Under the pieces are notes generated by a model, which saw nothing but the letters and a program-made list of their open reading frames with translations, searched no databases and had not been told where the DNA came from. Below, piece after piece: positions 19,760 to 30,600 of a stretch of DNA of 64,000 nucleotides (its first letter is position 1; every line of letters begins with the position of its first letter). This DNA is from Pseudomonas sp. FP453 (GTDB taxonomy: Bacteria; Pseudomonadota; Gammaproteobacteria; Pseudomonadales; Pseudomonadaceae): NCBI RefSeq assembly GCF_030687495.1, contig NZ_CP117435.1, positions 2,794,501-2,858,500 of the forward strand, in the 5' to 3' direction. The position numbers and the translations under genes are program-made.

Positions 19760-21748
19760 ATGACTGCTGAAACACTGGTTCCCAATGCATCCGCATTACC
19801 GCTGTCCCAGGCACTGTTACTGCCCAGGATCGCGATTGAAAGCACCATGCCGGTGATCGACGGCGGCGAATTTGCCGTCAAGGCCGTGGTGGGGCAGCGT
19901 GTCAACGTCACCAGCAAGGTGTTCGCTGACGGCCACGACAAACTCGCTGTGCTGATTCGCTGGCGGCCGCTGCACGACGAAAGCTGGCACAGCGTGGTGA
20001 TGAGCGATGTGGGCAACAATGGCTGGGAAGGCGCGTTTACCGTCACCCATCAAGGGCCCCATGAATACTGCATCGAAGCCTGGGTCGATACGTTTGCCAG
20101 CTTCTGCTACGAATTGCGCAAGAAACACGAAGCCGGGGTGCCGGTCAGCCTGGAATTGCAGGAAGGCCGCAGCCTGGTGCTGCAAGCCGCCGAGCGCAGT
20201 GACAACGCGTTGCGCGACCGGCTGATGGTGTTGCACCACGAACTGTCCGGCCTGCTGGAAACCGAGCAGGTCGCGCTGTTCCTGCACGAAGACAGTGCAC
20301 ACCTGATGACCCAGGCCGATCACCGCGCCTACCTGAGCATCAGCACCGTCTACCCGATCGACGTCGAGCGCCAGGCGGCGCAATTTGCCAGCTGGTACGA
20401 GCTGTTTCCCCGCTCGATCACCGACGATCCCGCGCGCCACGGCACGTTCAATGATGTGCACTCGCGGCTGGCGATGATCCATGACATGGGCTTCGACGTG
20501 CTGTACTTCCCGCCGATCCATCCCATCGGCCGCAGCCATCGCAAGGGGCGCAACAATGCCCTGACCGCCGGCCCCGATGATCCGGGCAGCCCCTACGCCA
20601 TCGGCAGCGAGGAGGGCGGGCATGAGGCGATCCATCCGCAATTGGGCAGCCGCGATGACTTCCGGCGCCTGGTCAAGGCCGCCGCCGAGCACGGTCTGGA
20701 AATCGCCCTGGACTTCGCCATCCAGTGCTCCCAGGACCATCCGTGGCTCAAGCAACACCCCGGCTGGTTCAACTGGCGCCCGGACGGCACGATCAAGTAC
20801 GCGGAGAACCCGCCGAAAAAATACCAGGACATCGTCAACGTCGATTTCTATGCGGCGGATGCCATTCCCAGCCTGTGGACCGAGCTGCGCGACATCGTGG
20901 TGGGCTGGGTCGAGGAGGGCGTGAAGACCTTTCGCGTCGACAACCCCCACACCAAGCCGCTGCCGTTCTGGCAGTGGTTGATCAGCGATGTGCGGGCCAA
21001 ATACCCGGAGGTGATCTTCCTCGCCGAAGCCTTCACCACACCGGCGATGATGGCGCGCCTGGGCAAGGTCGGTTACTCCCAGAGCTACACCTATTTCACC
21101 TGGCGCAACACCAAGGCCGAATTGAGCGAATACTTCACCCAACTGAATGAGTCGCCGTGGCGCGAGTGTTTCCGGCCGAACTTTTTCGTCAACACGCCGG
21201 ATATCAATCCGGGGTTCCTGCACCAATCCGGCCGCCCGGGCTTTTTGATCCGTGCCGCGCTGGCCACCATGGGCTCGGGCCTGTGGGGCATGTATTCGGG
21301 TTTCGAGCTGTGTGAAGCCGCGCCGGTGCCGGGCAAAGAGGAATACCTGGATTCGGAGAAGTACGAGATACGCGTCAGGGATTTCACCGCGCCGGGCAAT
21401 ATCATCGCCGAGATCGCCCAGCTCAATCGCATCCGCCGGCAAAACCCGGCGTTGCACACGCACCTGGGCTTGAAGCTGTACAACGCCTGGAACGACAACA
21501 TCCTGTATTTCGGCAAGCGCAGCGAGGACGGCAGCAACTTTGTCCTGATCGCGGTGAACCTCGATCCCTACAACGCCCAGGAGGCGAATTTCGAATTGCC
21601 GCTGTGGGAACTGGGCTTGCCGGACGATGCGCAAACCCAGGGTGAAGACCTGATGAATGGCCATCGCTGGACCTGGTATGGCAAGACCCAGTGGATGCGG
21701 CTGGAGCCGCAGATGCCGTTCGGGATCTGGCGCATCACCCTCTCTTAA
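19760..21748 (+). CDS. glgE: GlgE alpha-1,4-glucan:maltose-1-phosphate maltosyltransferase
   Basis: A 662-residue GH13_3 enzyme that extends alpha-1,4-glucan from maltose 1-phosphate. The ATG at 19760 follows AAGGGGAAG; the frame is open to 19673 but those residues are not family-like. The nucleophile is Asp394 (TFRVDNPHTKP) and the acid/base is Glu423 (FLAEAFTTP), the same numbers as in Streptomyces GlgE. An N-terminal all-beta domain (about 20-130) and a helical insert precede the barrel. It is first in glgE-treS/mak-glgB; a REP doublet separates it from treS. Confidence 0.95.
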   Translation: MTAETLVPNASALPLSQALLLPRIAIESTMPVIDGGEFAVKAVVGQRVNVTSKVFADGHDKLAVLIRWRPLHDESWHSVVMSDVGNNGWEGAFTVTHQGPHEYCIEAWVDTFASFCYELRKKHEAGVPVSLELQEGRSLVLQAAERSDNALRDRLMVLHHELSGLLETEQVALFLHEDSAHLMTQADHRAYLSISTVYPIDVERQAAQFASWYELFPRSITDDPARHGTFNDVHSRLAMIHDMGFDVLYFPPIHPIGRSHRKGRNNALTAGPDDPGSPYAIGSEEGGHEAIHPQLGSRDDFRRLVKAAAEHGLEIALDFAIQCSQDHPWLKQHPGWFNWRPDGTIKYAENPPKKYQDIVNVDFYAADAIPSLWTELRDIVVGWVEEGVKTFRVDNPHTKPLPFWQWLISDVRAKYPEVIFLAEAFTTPAMMARLGKVGYSQSYTYFTWRNTKAELSEYFTQLNESPWRECFRPNFFVNTPDINPGFLHQSGRPGFLIRAALATMGSGLWGMYSGFELCEAAPVPGKEEYLDSEKYEIRVRDFTAPGNIIAEIAQLNRIRRQNPALHTHLGLKLYNAWNDNILYFGKRSEDGSNFVLIAVNLDPYNAQEANFELPLWELGLPDDAQTQGEDLMNGHRWTWYGKTQWMRLEPQMPFGIWRITLS

Positions 21749-21769
21749 GCCCTGTGGAGATCAAAAAAT

Positions 21770-21856
21770 GTGGGAGCTGGCTTGCCTGCGATAGCGGTAC
21801 ATCAGCCAATACTTCTGGTGCTGATAAACCGCTATCGCAGGCAAGCCAGCTCCCAC
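21770..21856. repeat. REP doublet (REPIN), type A, between glgE and treS
   Basis: An 87-base doublet with inverted type A arms. It is almost identical, spacer included, to 11767-11853. It sits inside the glgE-treS intergenic region, so if the operon is one transcript the hairpin is within the mRNA. Confidence 0.93.
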
Positions 21857-21906
21857 ATTGACCGAGTTTCTCCAGATGGTTTTGAACGTATTCTCAGGAG
21901 TTTCCA

Positions 21907-24900
21907 ATGGCGAAGAAACCCAGCCCAGACCCCTTCACCCAGGACCCGCTCTGGTACAAGGACGCGGTGATCTACCAGGTTCACGTCAAATCCTTCTTCG
22001 ATGCCAATAACGACGGTATAGGCGACTTTCCCGGGCTGATCGCCAAGCTCGACTACATCGCCGACCTCGGTGTGAACACCCTGTGGCTCTTGCCGTTCTA
22101 CCCCTCGCCACGTCGCGATGACGGCTACGATATCGCCGAATACCGTGGCGTACACAGCGACTACGGCACCCTGGCCGACGCCAAGCGCTTTATTGCCGAG
22201 GCCCACAAGCGCGGGCTGCGGGTCATCACCGAGCTGGTGATCAACCACACCAGCGACCAGCACCCGTGGTTCCAGCGCGCCCGCAAGGCCAAGCCCGGTT
22301 CGGCGGCGCGGGACTTCTACGTGTGGTCCGATGACGACCAGAAGTACGCCGGCACCCGCATCATTTTCCTCGACACCGAGCAGTCCAACTGGACCTGGGA
22401 CCCGGTGGCCGGCCAATACTTCTGGCACCGTTTCTATTCCCACCAGCCAGACCTCAACTTCGACAACCCGCAAGTGATGAAGGCCGTGCTGTCGGTGATG
22501 CGCTACTGGCTCGACATGGGCATCGACGGCCTGCGCCTGGATGCCATCCCGTACCTGATCGAACGCGACGGCACCAACAACGAAAACCTGGCGCAAACCC
22601 ACGACGTGCTTAAACAGATCCGCGCCGAGATCGATGCCCACTATCCCGACCGCATGTTGCTGGCGGAGGCCAACCAATGGCCGGAAGACACGCAACTCTA
22701 CTTCGGCGCCCCCAGGGGCGATGACGGCGACGAATGCCACATGGCCTTCCACTTCCCCCTGATGCCGCGCATGTACATGGCGCTGGCCCAGGAAGATCGC
22801 TTCCCTATCACCGATATTCTGCGCCAGACCCCGCAGATCCCGGCCAATTGCCAGTGGGCGATCTTCCTGCGCAACCACGATGAACTGACTCTCGAGATGG
22901 TCACCGACAAAGAGCGCGACTACCTGTGGAACTACTACGCCGCCGACCGCCGCGCTCGTATCAACCTGGGCATTCGCCGCCGCCTCGCGCCCCTGATGGA
23001 GCGCGACCGCCGGCGCATCGAACTGCTCAACAGCCTGCTGCTGTCGATGCCCGGTACGCCAACCCTGTATTACGGCGATGAAATCGGCATGGGCGACAAC
23101 ATTTACCTTGGCGACCGCGATGGCGTGCGCACGCCGATGCAGTGGTCCATCGACCGCAATGGCGGCTTCTCCCGCGCCGACCCGGCCAGCCTGGTGTTGC
23201 CGCCGATCATGGACCCGCAGTACGGCTTTCAGTCGGTGAACGTCGAAACCCAGGCCCAGGACCCCCATTCGTTGCTCAACTGGACCCGGCGCATGTTGGC
23301 GGTGCGCAAGCAATCCAAGGCGTTTGGCCGGGGCCGTTTGAACATGCTGTCGCCCGCCAACCGTCGCATCCTGGCGTACACCCGCGAGTTCACCGGGGAG
23401 GACGGCCGCACGGAAATCATTCTGTGTGTGGCCAACGTGTCGCGCAGCGCCCAGGCGGCCGAGCTGGACCTGTCGGCGTATGCCGGGATGGTGCCGGTGG
23501 AGATGCTCGGCGGTAACGCCTTTCCGCCCATCGGCCAGTTGCATTTCCTGCTGACCCTGGCGCCCTACGGCTTCTACTGGTTCGTGCTGGCGCCGGAAAA
23601 CCAGATGCCCAGCTGGCATGTCGAACCGGCGCAGAGCATGCCGGACTTCACCACCCTGGTGCTGAAGCAACGCCTGGAAGAACTGCTGGAACAACCCTGT
23701 CGCGCCACGCTGGAACAGACCGCGCTGCCCGCCTGGTTGCCCAAGCGACGCTGGTTCGCGGCCAAGGATGTCGCCATCGACAGCGTGCACATTGCCTACG
23801 GCGTGCGCTTCGGCGACGCGCAGCACCCGGTATTGCTCAGCGAAATCGAGGTGACCAGCGCCGGTCAGGTCAGCCGCTACCAGTTGCCGTTCGGCTTCCT
23901 CGCTGAAGACGAATTCACCAGCGCCTTGCCCCAGCAACTGGCCCTGGCCCGTGTGCGGCGTGCGCACCAGGTGGGGCTGGTGACCGATGCGTTCAGCCTT
24001 GAGCCTTTTATTCGGGCGGTGATCCAGGGCTTGCAGGCCGGTACGCGGCTACCTTCCAGTGATGGCGAGTTGCAGTTTGACGCGACACCCCACTTGGCCA
24101 AGTTGCAACTGACGGACGACGCGCCAGTGCGCTACCTGTCGGCCGAGCAGTCCAACAGCTCGGTGGTGGTGGGTGAGGGCCTGGTGCTCAAGCTGATCCG
24201 CAAGGTCGCCAGTGGGGTGCACCCGGAACTGGAGATGAGCGCCTACCTGACCGCCGCCGGCTACCCGAATATTTCGCCGCTGCTGGGCGCAGTGATTCGC
24301 CGCGACGGGGCCGGGCAGGACAACCTGTTGATGATTGCCCAGGGTTACCTGAGCAATCAGGGCGACGCCTGGGCCTGGACCCAGAACAGCCTGGAGCGGG
24401 CGATCCGTGATGAATTGGCCGGCGCCATCTCCGAGCAGGAACAGCACTACAACGCCCTCGGCGAGCTAAAGGACTTCGCTGGATTGCTCGGCCAGCGCCT
24501 GGGCGAAATGCACGGGGTATTGGGCGCGGACACGGCTGATCCTGACTTCAAGCCTGAAATCACCCGCGTCAAAGACACCCAGGCGTGGGCCAGGGATATC
24601 GGTGCGCAGCTCGACCGCGCCCTGCAATTGCTCAGTCATCACCAACCTCAGTTGAACCCTGCGGATCAAGTGCGGGTCACTGAGTTGCTGGCACAGGAAA
24701 AAGCCATCGCCCGGCATGTCCAGGCCCTGGCGAAAGCCACGGCCGGTGGGCTGCGTATACGCGTCCACGGTGATTTGCACCTGGGCCAGGTCTTGGTGGT
24801 GAAGGGTGATGCCTATTTGATCGACTTTGAAGGTGAACCGGCGCGGCCGTTGCATGAACGACGCGGCAAGCACAGCCCGTATAAAGATGCGAGTGGCGTG

Positions 24901-25254
24901 CTGCGTTCGTTTGATTACGCAGCGGCGCTGGCCCTGAATGGACAAGGGCTGGACCACTCGCCCGAAGCCGACCTGGCGCGCCAACGCGTGACTGATCGTT
25001 ACCTGAATGACGCACGTCAGGCCTTTATCCAGGCTTATCAGGCAGCTACGTCTACACTGGCGCATGACTGGCAGGACGCCAAGGGCCAGGACGCCGCGCT
25101 GACGTTGTTCAGCCTGGAAAAGGCCGCGTACGAAGTGGCTTACGAAGCGGAAAACCGCCCCAGCTGGCTACCGGTGCCCCTGCAAGGGCTGCACCGCCTG
25201 CTCAGCGGGCTTGAACCTATATCGAAAACTGCACGCGGTGGGGAGACGTCATGA
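21907..25254 (+). CDS. treS: Trehalose synthase fused to maltokinase (TreS-Mak)
   Basis: An 1115-residue bifunctional protein. Residues about 15-555 are a GH13 trehalose synthase that interconverts maltose and trehalose; visible motifs are [11 protein letters not shown] (nucleophile Asp), [11 protein letters not shown] (acid/base Glu) and RNHDELTLE. Residues about 590-1115 are a maltokinase with a kinase-like fold: [12 protein letters not shown] is the catalytic loop and YLIDFEGEP carries the metal-binding Asp. The product, maltose 1-phosphate, feeds GlgE. CAGGAG precedes the ATG. The stop overlaps glgB by ATGA, so the two are translationally coupled. Confidence 0.96.
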   Translation: MAKKPSPDPFTQDPLWYKDAVIYQVHVKSFFDANNDGIGDFPGLIAKLDYIADLGVNTLWLLPFYPSPRRDDGYDIAEYRGVHSDYGTLADAKRFIAEAHKRGLRVITELVINHTSDQHPWFQRARKAKPGSAARDFYVWSDDDQKYAGTRIIFLDTEQSNWTWDPVAGQYFWHRFYSHQPDLNFDNPQVMKAVLSVMRYWLDMGIDGLRLDAIPYLIERDGTNNENLAQTHDVLKQIRAEIDAHYPDRMLLAEANQWPEDTQLYFGAPRGDDGDECHMAFHFPLMPRMYMALAQEDRFPITDILRQTPQIPANCQWAIFLRNHDELTLEMVTDKERDYLWNYYAADRRARINLGIRRRLAPLMERDRRRIELLNSLLLSMPGTPTLYYGDEIGMGDNIYLGDRDGVRTPMQWSIDRNGGFSRADPASLVLPPIMDPQYGFQSVNVETQAQDPHSLLNWTRRMLAVRKQSKAFGRGRLNMLSPANRRILAYTREFTGEDGRTEIILCVANVSRSAQAAELDLSAYAGMVPVEMLGGNAFPPIGQLHFLLTLAPYGFYWFVLAPENQMPSWHVEPAQSMPDFTTLVLKQRLEELLEQPCRATLEQTALPAWLPKRRWFAAKDVAIDSVHIAYGVRFGDAQHPVLLSEIEVTSAGQVSRYQLPFGFLAEDEFTSALPQQLALARVRRAHQVGLVTDAFSLEPFIRAVIQGLQAGTRLPSSDGELQFDATPHLAKLQLTDDAPVRYLSAEQSNSSVVVGEGLVLKLIRKVASGVHPELEMSAYLTAAGYPNISPLLGAVIRRDGAGQDNLLMIAQGYLSNQGDAWAWTQNSLERAIRDELAGAISEQEQHYNALGELKDFAGLLGQRLGEMHGVLGADTADPDFKPEITRVKDTQAWARDIGAQLDRALQLLSHHQPQLNPADQVRVTELLAQEKAIARHVQALAKATAGGLRIRVHGDLHLGQVLVVKGDAYLIDFEGEPARPLHERRGKHSPYKDASGVLRSFDYAAALALNGQGLDHSPEADLARQRVTDRYLNDARQAFIQAYQAATSTLAHDWQDAKGQDAALTLFSLEKAAYEVAYEAENRPSWLPVPLQGLHRLLSGLEPISKTARGGETS

Positions 25255-27482
25255 GCTTTACACATAAAGAACCGCTGCAGCCCAAGTTGACTGCATTGCC
25301 AGCATCCAACGATATCGAAGCGCTGGTGCGCGCCGAGCACCCGGACCCGTTCTCGATCCTGGGGCCGCACGATGACGAACAGGGCGGCCAGTTTATCCGC
25401 GCGTTCCTGCCCGAGGCGCTGAGCGTCCAGGTGCTGGCGCGCGACAACGGCGAGCCGCTCGGCAGCCTGGACGCAACCCAGGTGCCGGGCTTGTTTGTCG
25501 GGCATTTCACCACGCGCCAGGCGTACCTGCTGCAGATCCAGTGGGCCGGTGGCGAGCAGATCACCGAAGACCCCTACAGTTTCAGCCAGTTGTTGCTGGG
25601 GGAAATGGACCTGTACCTGTTTGCCGAAGGCAACCACCGCGACCTCAGCAGTTGCCTTGGCGCGCAAGTGACCACGGTGGATGGCGTGCAAGGCGTGCGC
25701 TTTGCCGTGTGGGCACCGAATGCGCGGCGGGTGTCGGTGGTCGGCGATTTCAATATCTGGGACGGCCGGCGTCATCCGATGCGCCTGCGGCATCCTTCTG
25801 GCGTATGGGAGATTTTTATCCCACGCCTGCAACCGGGCGCGGCCTACAAGTACGAAATTCTCGGTGCCAATGGCATCTTGCCGCTGAAGGCCGACCCCTG
25901 TGCGCTGGCCACGCAACTGCCGCCCGACACCGCGTCGAAAGTCGCCGCGCCGTTGCAGGTGGACTGGCAGGACCATGACTGGATGCAATCACGCCTCGAC
26001 AAGCACAAGACCACGGCGCCGCTGTCGATCTACGAACTGCATGTGGGCTCCTGGCAGTGCGAGCTGGACGAGGCCGGCGAAGTCGCCCGCCAGTACGGCT
26101 GGCGCGAGCTGGCCGAGCGCTTGATCCCCTACGTGCAGCAACTGGGCTTCACCCACATCGAACTGATGCCGATCATGGAGCACCCGTTCGGCGGTTCGTG
26201 GGGTTATCAGGCGCTGTCACAATTTGCGCCGACGGCACGCTTCGGTTCGCCGGAAGATTTCGCCTACTTCGTCAACGCCCTGCATCAGGCCGATATCGGC
26301 GTGATCCTTGACTGGGTACCGGCGCATTTTCCCACCGACACCCACGGCTTGGCGCAGTTTGACGGCACCGCGCTGTACGAATACGCCAACCCGCTGGAAG
26401 GCTTTCACCAGGATTGGGACACGCTGATCTACAACCTCGGCCGCACCGAAGTGCATGGCTTTATGCTGGCTTCGGCGTTGCACTGGCTCAAACACTTCCA
26501 CGTGGACGGCCTGCGGGTGGATGCCGTGGCGTCGATGCTGTACCGCGACTATTCGCGCAAGGCCGGCGAGTGGGTGCCCAACCGCCACGGTGGTCGTGAG
26601 AACCTCGAAGCCATCGACTTTTTGCGGCACTTGAACGATGTCGTCGCCCAGGAGGCACCGGGCGCGCTGGTGATCGCCGAAGAGTCCACGGCCTGGCCGG
26701 GCGTGAGCCAACCGACCCAACAGGGCGGCCTGGGCTTCAACTACAAGTGGAACATGGGCTGGATGCACGATTCGCTGCACTACATCCAGCAAGACCCGGT
26801 GTACCGCGCCCATCATCACAACGAGCTGAGTTTTGGCCTGGTGTATGCCTGGTCCGAGCGCTTCATCCTGCCGATTTCCCACGACGAAGTGGTGCACGGC
26901 AAACACTCGCTGATCGACAAGATGCCTGGCGACCGTTGGCAGAAGTTCGCCAACCTGCGGGCCTACCTGGCCTTCATGTGGATGCATCCCGGCAAGAAAT
27001 TGCTGTTCATGGGCTGTGAATTCGGCCAGTGGCGCGAGTGGAACCATGACCAGCAACTGGACTGGTACCTGTTGCAGTACGCCGAGCACAAGGGCGTGCA
27101 GAAACTGGTGGGCGATTTGAACCGCCTGTACCGCGAAGAACCGGCGCTGCACGAGCAGGACGACGCGCCCCAGGGCTTCCAGTGGCTGATCGGCGACGAT
27201 GCAATCAACAGCGTCTACGCCTGGCTGCGCTGGAGCAAGGACGGCCGGCCGGTGCTGGTGGTGGCCAACTTCACCCCGGTGCCCCGGGAGGCGTACGCGG
27301 TAGGCGTGCCATTTGCCGGACGCTGGAGCGAGGTGATCAACACGGATGCCGACACCTATGCCGGTTCCAACTATGGCAATGGGGGCGAAGTGTTTACCCA
27401 GGATGAACCGCGCCATGGGCAACCGGTGTCGTTGACGCTGAATCTGCCACCGTTGGGGGTGCTGATTCTGCGGCCTGAATAA
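25251..27482 (+). CDS. glgB: 1,4-alpha-glucan branching enzyme GlgB
   Basis: A 743-residue GH13_9 enzyme that introduces alpha-1,6 branches into the glucan made by GlgE. An N-terminal carbohydrate-binding region (about 20-110) is followed by a CBM48 domain ([18 protein letters not shown]) and the catalytic barrel. The barrel has [16 protein letters not shown] (nucleophile), [12 protein letters not shown] (acid/base) and [11 protein letters not shown]. It is the last gene of the operon. No clear terminator is seen downstream. Confidence 0.96.
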   Translation: MSFTHKEPLQPKLTALPASNDIEALVRAEHPDPFSILGPHDDEQGGQFIRAFLPEALSVQVLARDNGEPLGSLDATQVPGLFVGHFTTRQAYLLQIQWAGGEQITEDPYSFSQLLLGEMDLYLFAEGNHRDLSSCLGAQVTTVDGVQGVRFAVWAPNARRVSVVGDFNIWDGRRHPMRLRHPSGVWEIFIPRLQPGAAYKYEILGANGILPLKADPCALATQLPPDTASKVAAPLQVDWQDHDWMQSRLDKHKTTAPLSIYELHVGSWQCELDEAGEVARQYGWRELAERLIPYVQQLGFTHIELMPIMEHPFGGSWGYQALSQFAPTARFGSPEDFAYFVNALHQADIGVILDWVPAHFPTDTHGLAQFDGTALYEYANPLEGFHQDWDTLIYNLGRTEVHGFMLASALHWLKHFHVDGLRVDAVASMLYRDYSRKAGEWVPNRHGGRENLEAIDFLRHLNDVVAQEAPGALVIAEESTAWPGVSQPTQQGGLGFNYKWNMGWMHDSLHYIQQDPVYRAHHHNELSFGLVYAWSERFILPISHDEVVHGKHSLIDKMPGDRWQKFANLRAYLAFMWMHPGKKLLFMGCEFGQWREWNHDQQLDWYLLQYAEHKGVQKLVGDLNRLYREEPALHEQDDAPQGFQWLIGDDAINSVYAWLRWSKDGRPVLVVANFTPVPREAYAVGVPFAGRWSEVINTDADTYAGSNYGNGGEVFTQDEPRHGQPVSLTLNLPPLGVLILRPE

Positions 27483-27577
27483 CCGCCGCCCGCTAGGGAT
27501 GATCTGTCTGGGAGTCAACGGGTGTGCAGCAGCGGCACGCCCGTGCTGGCTGGACGCAAAATGTCATACATCTCGAT

Positions 27578-27606
27578 GGAGCAATTTCCTACGATTTCTC
27601 CACACA
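27578..27606 (+). promoter_or_regulatory. Weak HrpL-type (hrp box-like) promoter match
   Basis: GGAGCA, then 16 bases, then CCACACA, about 90 bases before the start of the 1390-residue gene. The 3' half fits CCACNNA exactly and the spacing is right. The 5' half differs from GGAACC at two of six positions, including one core A. Evidence is weak and no type III secretion gene is in the window. Confidence 0.25.
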
Positions 27607-27696
27607 TGGATGTAGGCGATTTGGCGTAAATCTATCAACACGCCTTGTTTCGTCGGCCGGTCTATGACCTCCATTCCCTGAGACAAAGCCATATCC

Positions 27697-30600
27697 ATGA
27701 CATCATTCCCGCTGAATATCCAACGTGATGTCGTGGCAACGATCGCCCCGTCACACCCCAAGCCGTCAGTTTCCGCCCTGGGGCAGCCAGGCCCCATGTT
27801 GGCAGCGGCACCCGGTCAAACCTCCGACTCATCAGGTGCCGAGCTTAGGGGGAAGCTGTTTGATCTTGATGAAATGTCAAGTGCGCTACGGGAGCTTCAG
27901 ACCCAGACAGAGCCCCCGGATGCCCGGAAGAAGAGCTTGTTCCTCAACAAGGATTCGCCGCTCATTCCGCCCAACGGCTCGACTCAGCCGGGCACCAACC
28001 GACTGGATAATATGCTCAAGTTCTATGGCATTGTGCCGTCGAACCCTGGGACTCAGGCTCAAGTTAAAGCGGCAATTGATAGCCTGGAAAATACACGCAG
28101 CGAAATTTCCTTGGGGATGGGGGATGAGTCAAGCAAGCAAGATGGGCTGCTGCAGGAGAGTAATGACGACGCCATATCGGCATTGGTCAATGAGGTACAA
28201 GCCAAGCACCAGAAGCCTTTGTTGAGTTATTTGACCGAGGGACTGTCCGCGTCCGCGCTCGAAAAAGCCCAACGCTCGCCGGCCACGCTGCTGGAGTTGA
28301 TCTGGAAATCACCCAAGGCAGAAGAACTGGTTCACCAGGTGATGAAGAAACTTGCGGGCAGTGATTTTCCAGTCGATGGGCTTATCTCCTCTGCCGTTAA
28401 AGTCCAGCTGTTGATCAAGGCGATTGTCCTCAGCCTGGAACCTGTGCAAGCGCGCAAGCCCGGACATATTGCGGGGTTCAACCTGGCGTCTGGCGCGCAT
28501 GGCAACAAGCACTATCCGGATATTACTGCGCAGTTCAGGCAGCACTTGGTCGACGCACACAACATCTCCCCCTCCGACGCGAATCTGGCCGCGTATCTGT
28601 TCAGCCCACAGTTCCCGGCGGATTTTGCCGTGCGGGATATTCCGGCGGATTTGCACTATCAGGGAACTGCGGCGTGGGTGAACTTCAAGCACGGTGTCGC
28701 ATTGGCGGACGCGATTGAGCCAGGTTCGTCGCGAAGCATGAGCTTTCAAGAGCTGGTCGATCTGCCGGGCAAGCTTGGCGAACAGGCGACTACGAACGAG
28801 CAGTGGGCGCTGATTGCGGGCACGCGTATTCCGGCAACGCTGGAATGGGCGGCGATGCAGGGGGTGATTGCAACGAAGGACGAGTATTCGAAGGCAGAGA
28901 TCACCCGCGCCATGTCTGCATTTGATGAGCATGTCCACGGTATTGTCGAGGCGACAGCGCAACTTGCAGTCGATGTGCCCATGCGGAAAAACTATTTCGA
29001 ACGTATGGAAAAGGGCACATCACGCACTGAGCTGTTGTCGCTGATAAGCCCTTTTTTTGCGCTCTACAGGCATCTTAACGGCGAAAAGATCAAGCCCTCC
29101 GATGTCACCTACGAGTATCCGGTCTACGATGACGATGCCTTCGAGTCTGCCTTTGAAGACTACTTGGGCAAGGCCAAGGCGGGTTATGACAAAGTGGTGC
29201 GCAACCAGTTGTCACAGTTGCCGACACAGGATCGTGTGGCGATTGAACACGGCACCGTCACGGTCTATGCCCTCAGGGTCAAGCCCGACTCAGCCAAGGA
29301 GACAGAGGACGAGAAAAAAGCTGCGAGGACGCGACCGGGGTTTGTCATCAAAGCGGAGCATGAAGGGCAAACAAACTACTACGAAATCAACCCGATCAAG
29401 GGCATAGCCCGGCGGCGCGATGATCTGAAACCGGTCCTGGAGGCCTATGACCCGGCTGACAAGAGTTTCGGCAAAGATTTCATTTCAGTCGAGCACACCG
29501 CTGACGGCTTCGCGTCTGAAGAGCTGGTTGTTCGTAATAGTCGTACGGGGATGGCCGAATTCAAGAAGCAGTGGGCTGCGTTCAGGGCTGGCAAAGGCCC
29601 GCGCCCCAAGAGTTTTTCGATAGTCGTTGCGCAGCAGCTCGATCATTTTCCGGCCACTGGCCGTACGGACAGTGCTTCGGTACCCCAGACGTTGAGCTCT
29701 GAGCGCTCGGCAGCCCTTGCCAAGACCGTTACCCGAGAGTTGTTCTACGTTGATGAAAACAGACTCAAGGAGTGGGCAAGTGCGGACCCTGACAGGGAAA
29801 GTTCGGCGCAAAAAAATGACGAGGCGTTCTGGGAGCGTATCAAAGGCGTAGGTCAGTTTTTTATACCTTTCTGGGGGGGCATCGAGGACCTCGTCAACGG
29901 CAATACCAAGCAGGGAATCATCAGCCTGGTCGTCGACGGGCTATTCACGTTCGCCGGCCCGGCGGGCAAGCTCGCCGCAGGTTCTGTGCGGGTATTGTCC
30001 AACCTCGGCAAGATCAGTATTCGCGCCTTGTTGCCAAGGTTCGTGCCCTTGGTCAAGCAGTTCGGTGTCTCAGTGGCAAGCAATCTGAACCCACTGGATC
30101 CCGTGATGCCGGGCTTCAATATCAAGGGAGGGAAAGGGCTGAAGTTCCAGGCCGGGGACGTTGATCGAATACAGACGGGCATTGCACAGTTCAGGCGCAT
30201 GTCGCCGCTCAAACTGCCGGGGAAAGGCCACTATGATGTCACCCCGAAAATACCCGTGACGTCCCGAACCTTGCCTGAAGGCGGCACCGTCAGGGTACCC
30301 GAGGGTATCTCCAGGGATGAAGTGCGGGTGCTGAACCGGCGAAATCACACAGACGTTGTGGTCGGTGACGATGTCTTCCGCTATGACCCTCGCAAGCCGG
30401 ATCGCCTGACCAAACTCGGCGGCCCTGATCATGCAGGTCCCCTGGAAGGGTTCACGGCAACCTGTGGCGCAGGGGCGCGCAGGTTCAGGCGTGGCTTCAA
30501 TGACCTGTGTTACACCAAAGAGATCCAGCCAGGCGGGACCTTCATTTTTCAGGATGCCCAGGCACTTGAGCACCGGCGCCTGTTTCCCGGCACCGGATCG

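Noticed and set aside
27530..27560. Possible terminator hairpin after glgB
   Set aside because: The pairing is imperfect and no T-run follows.
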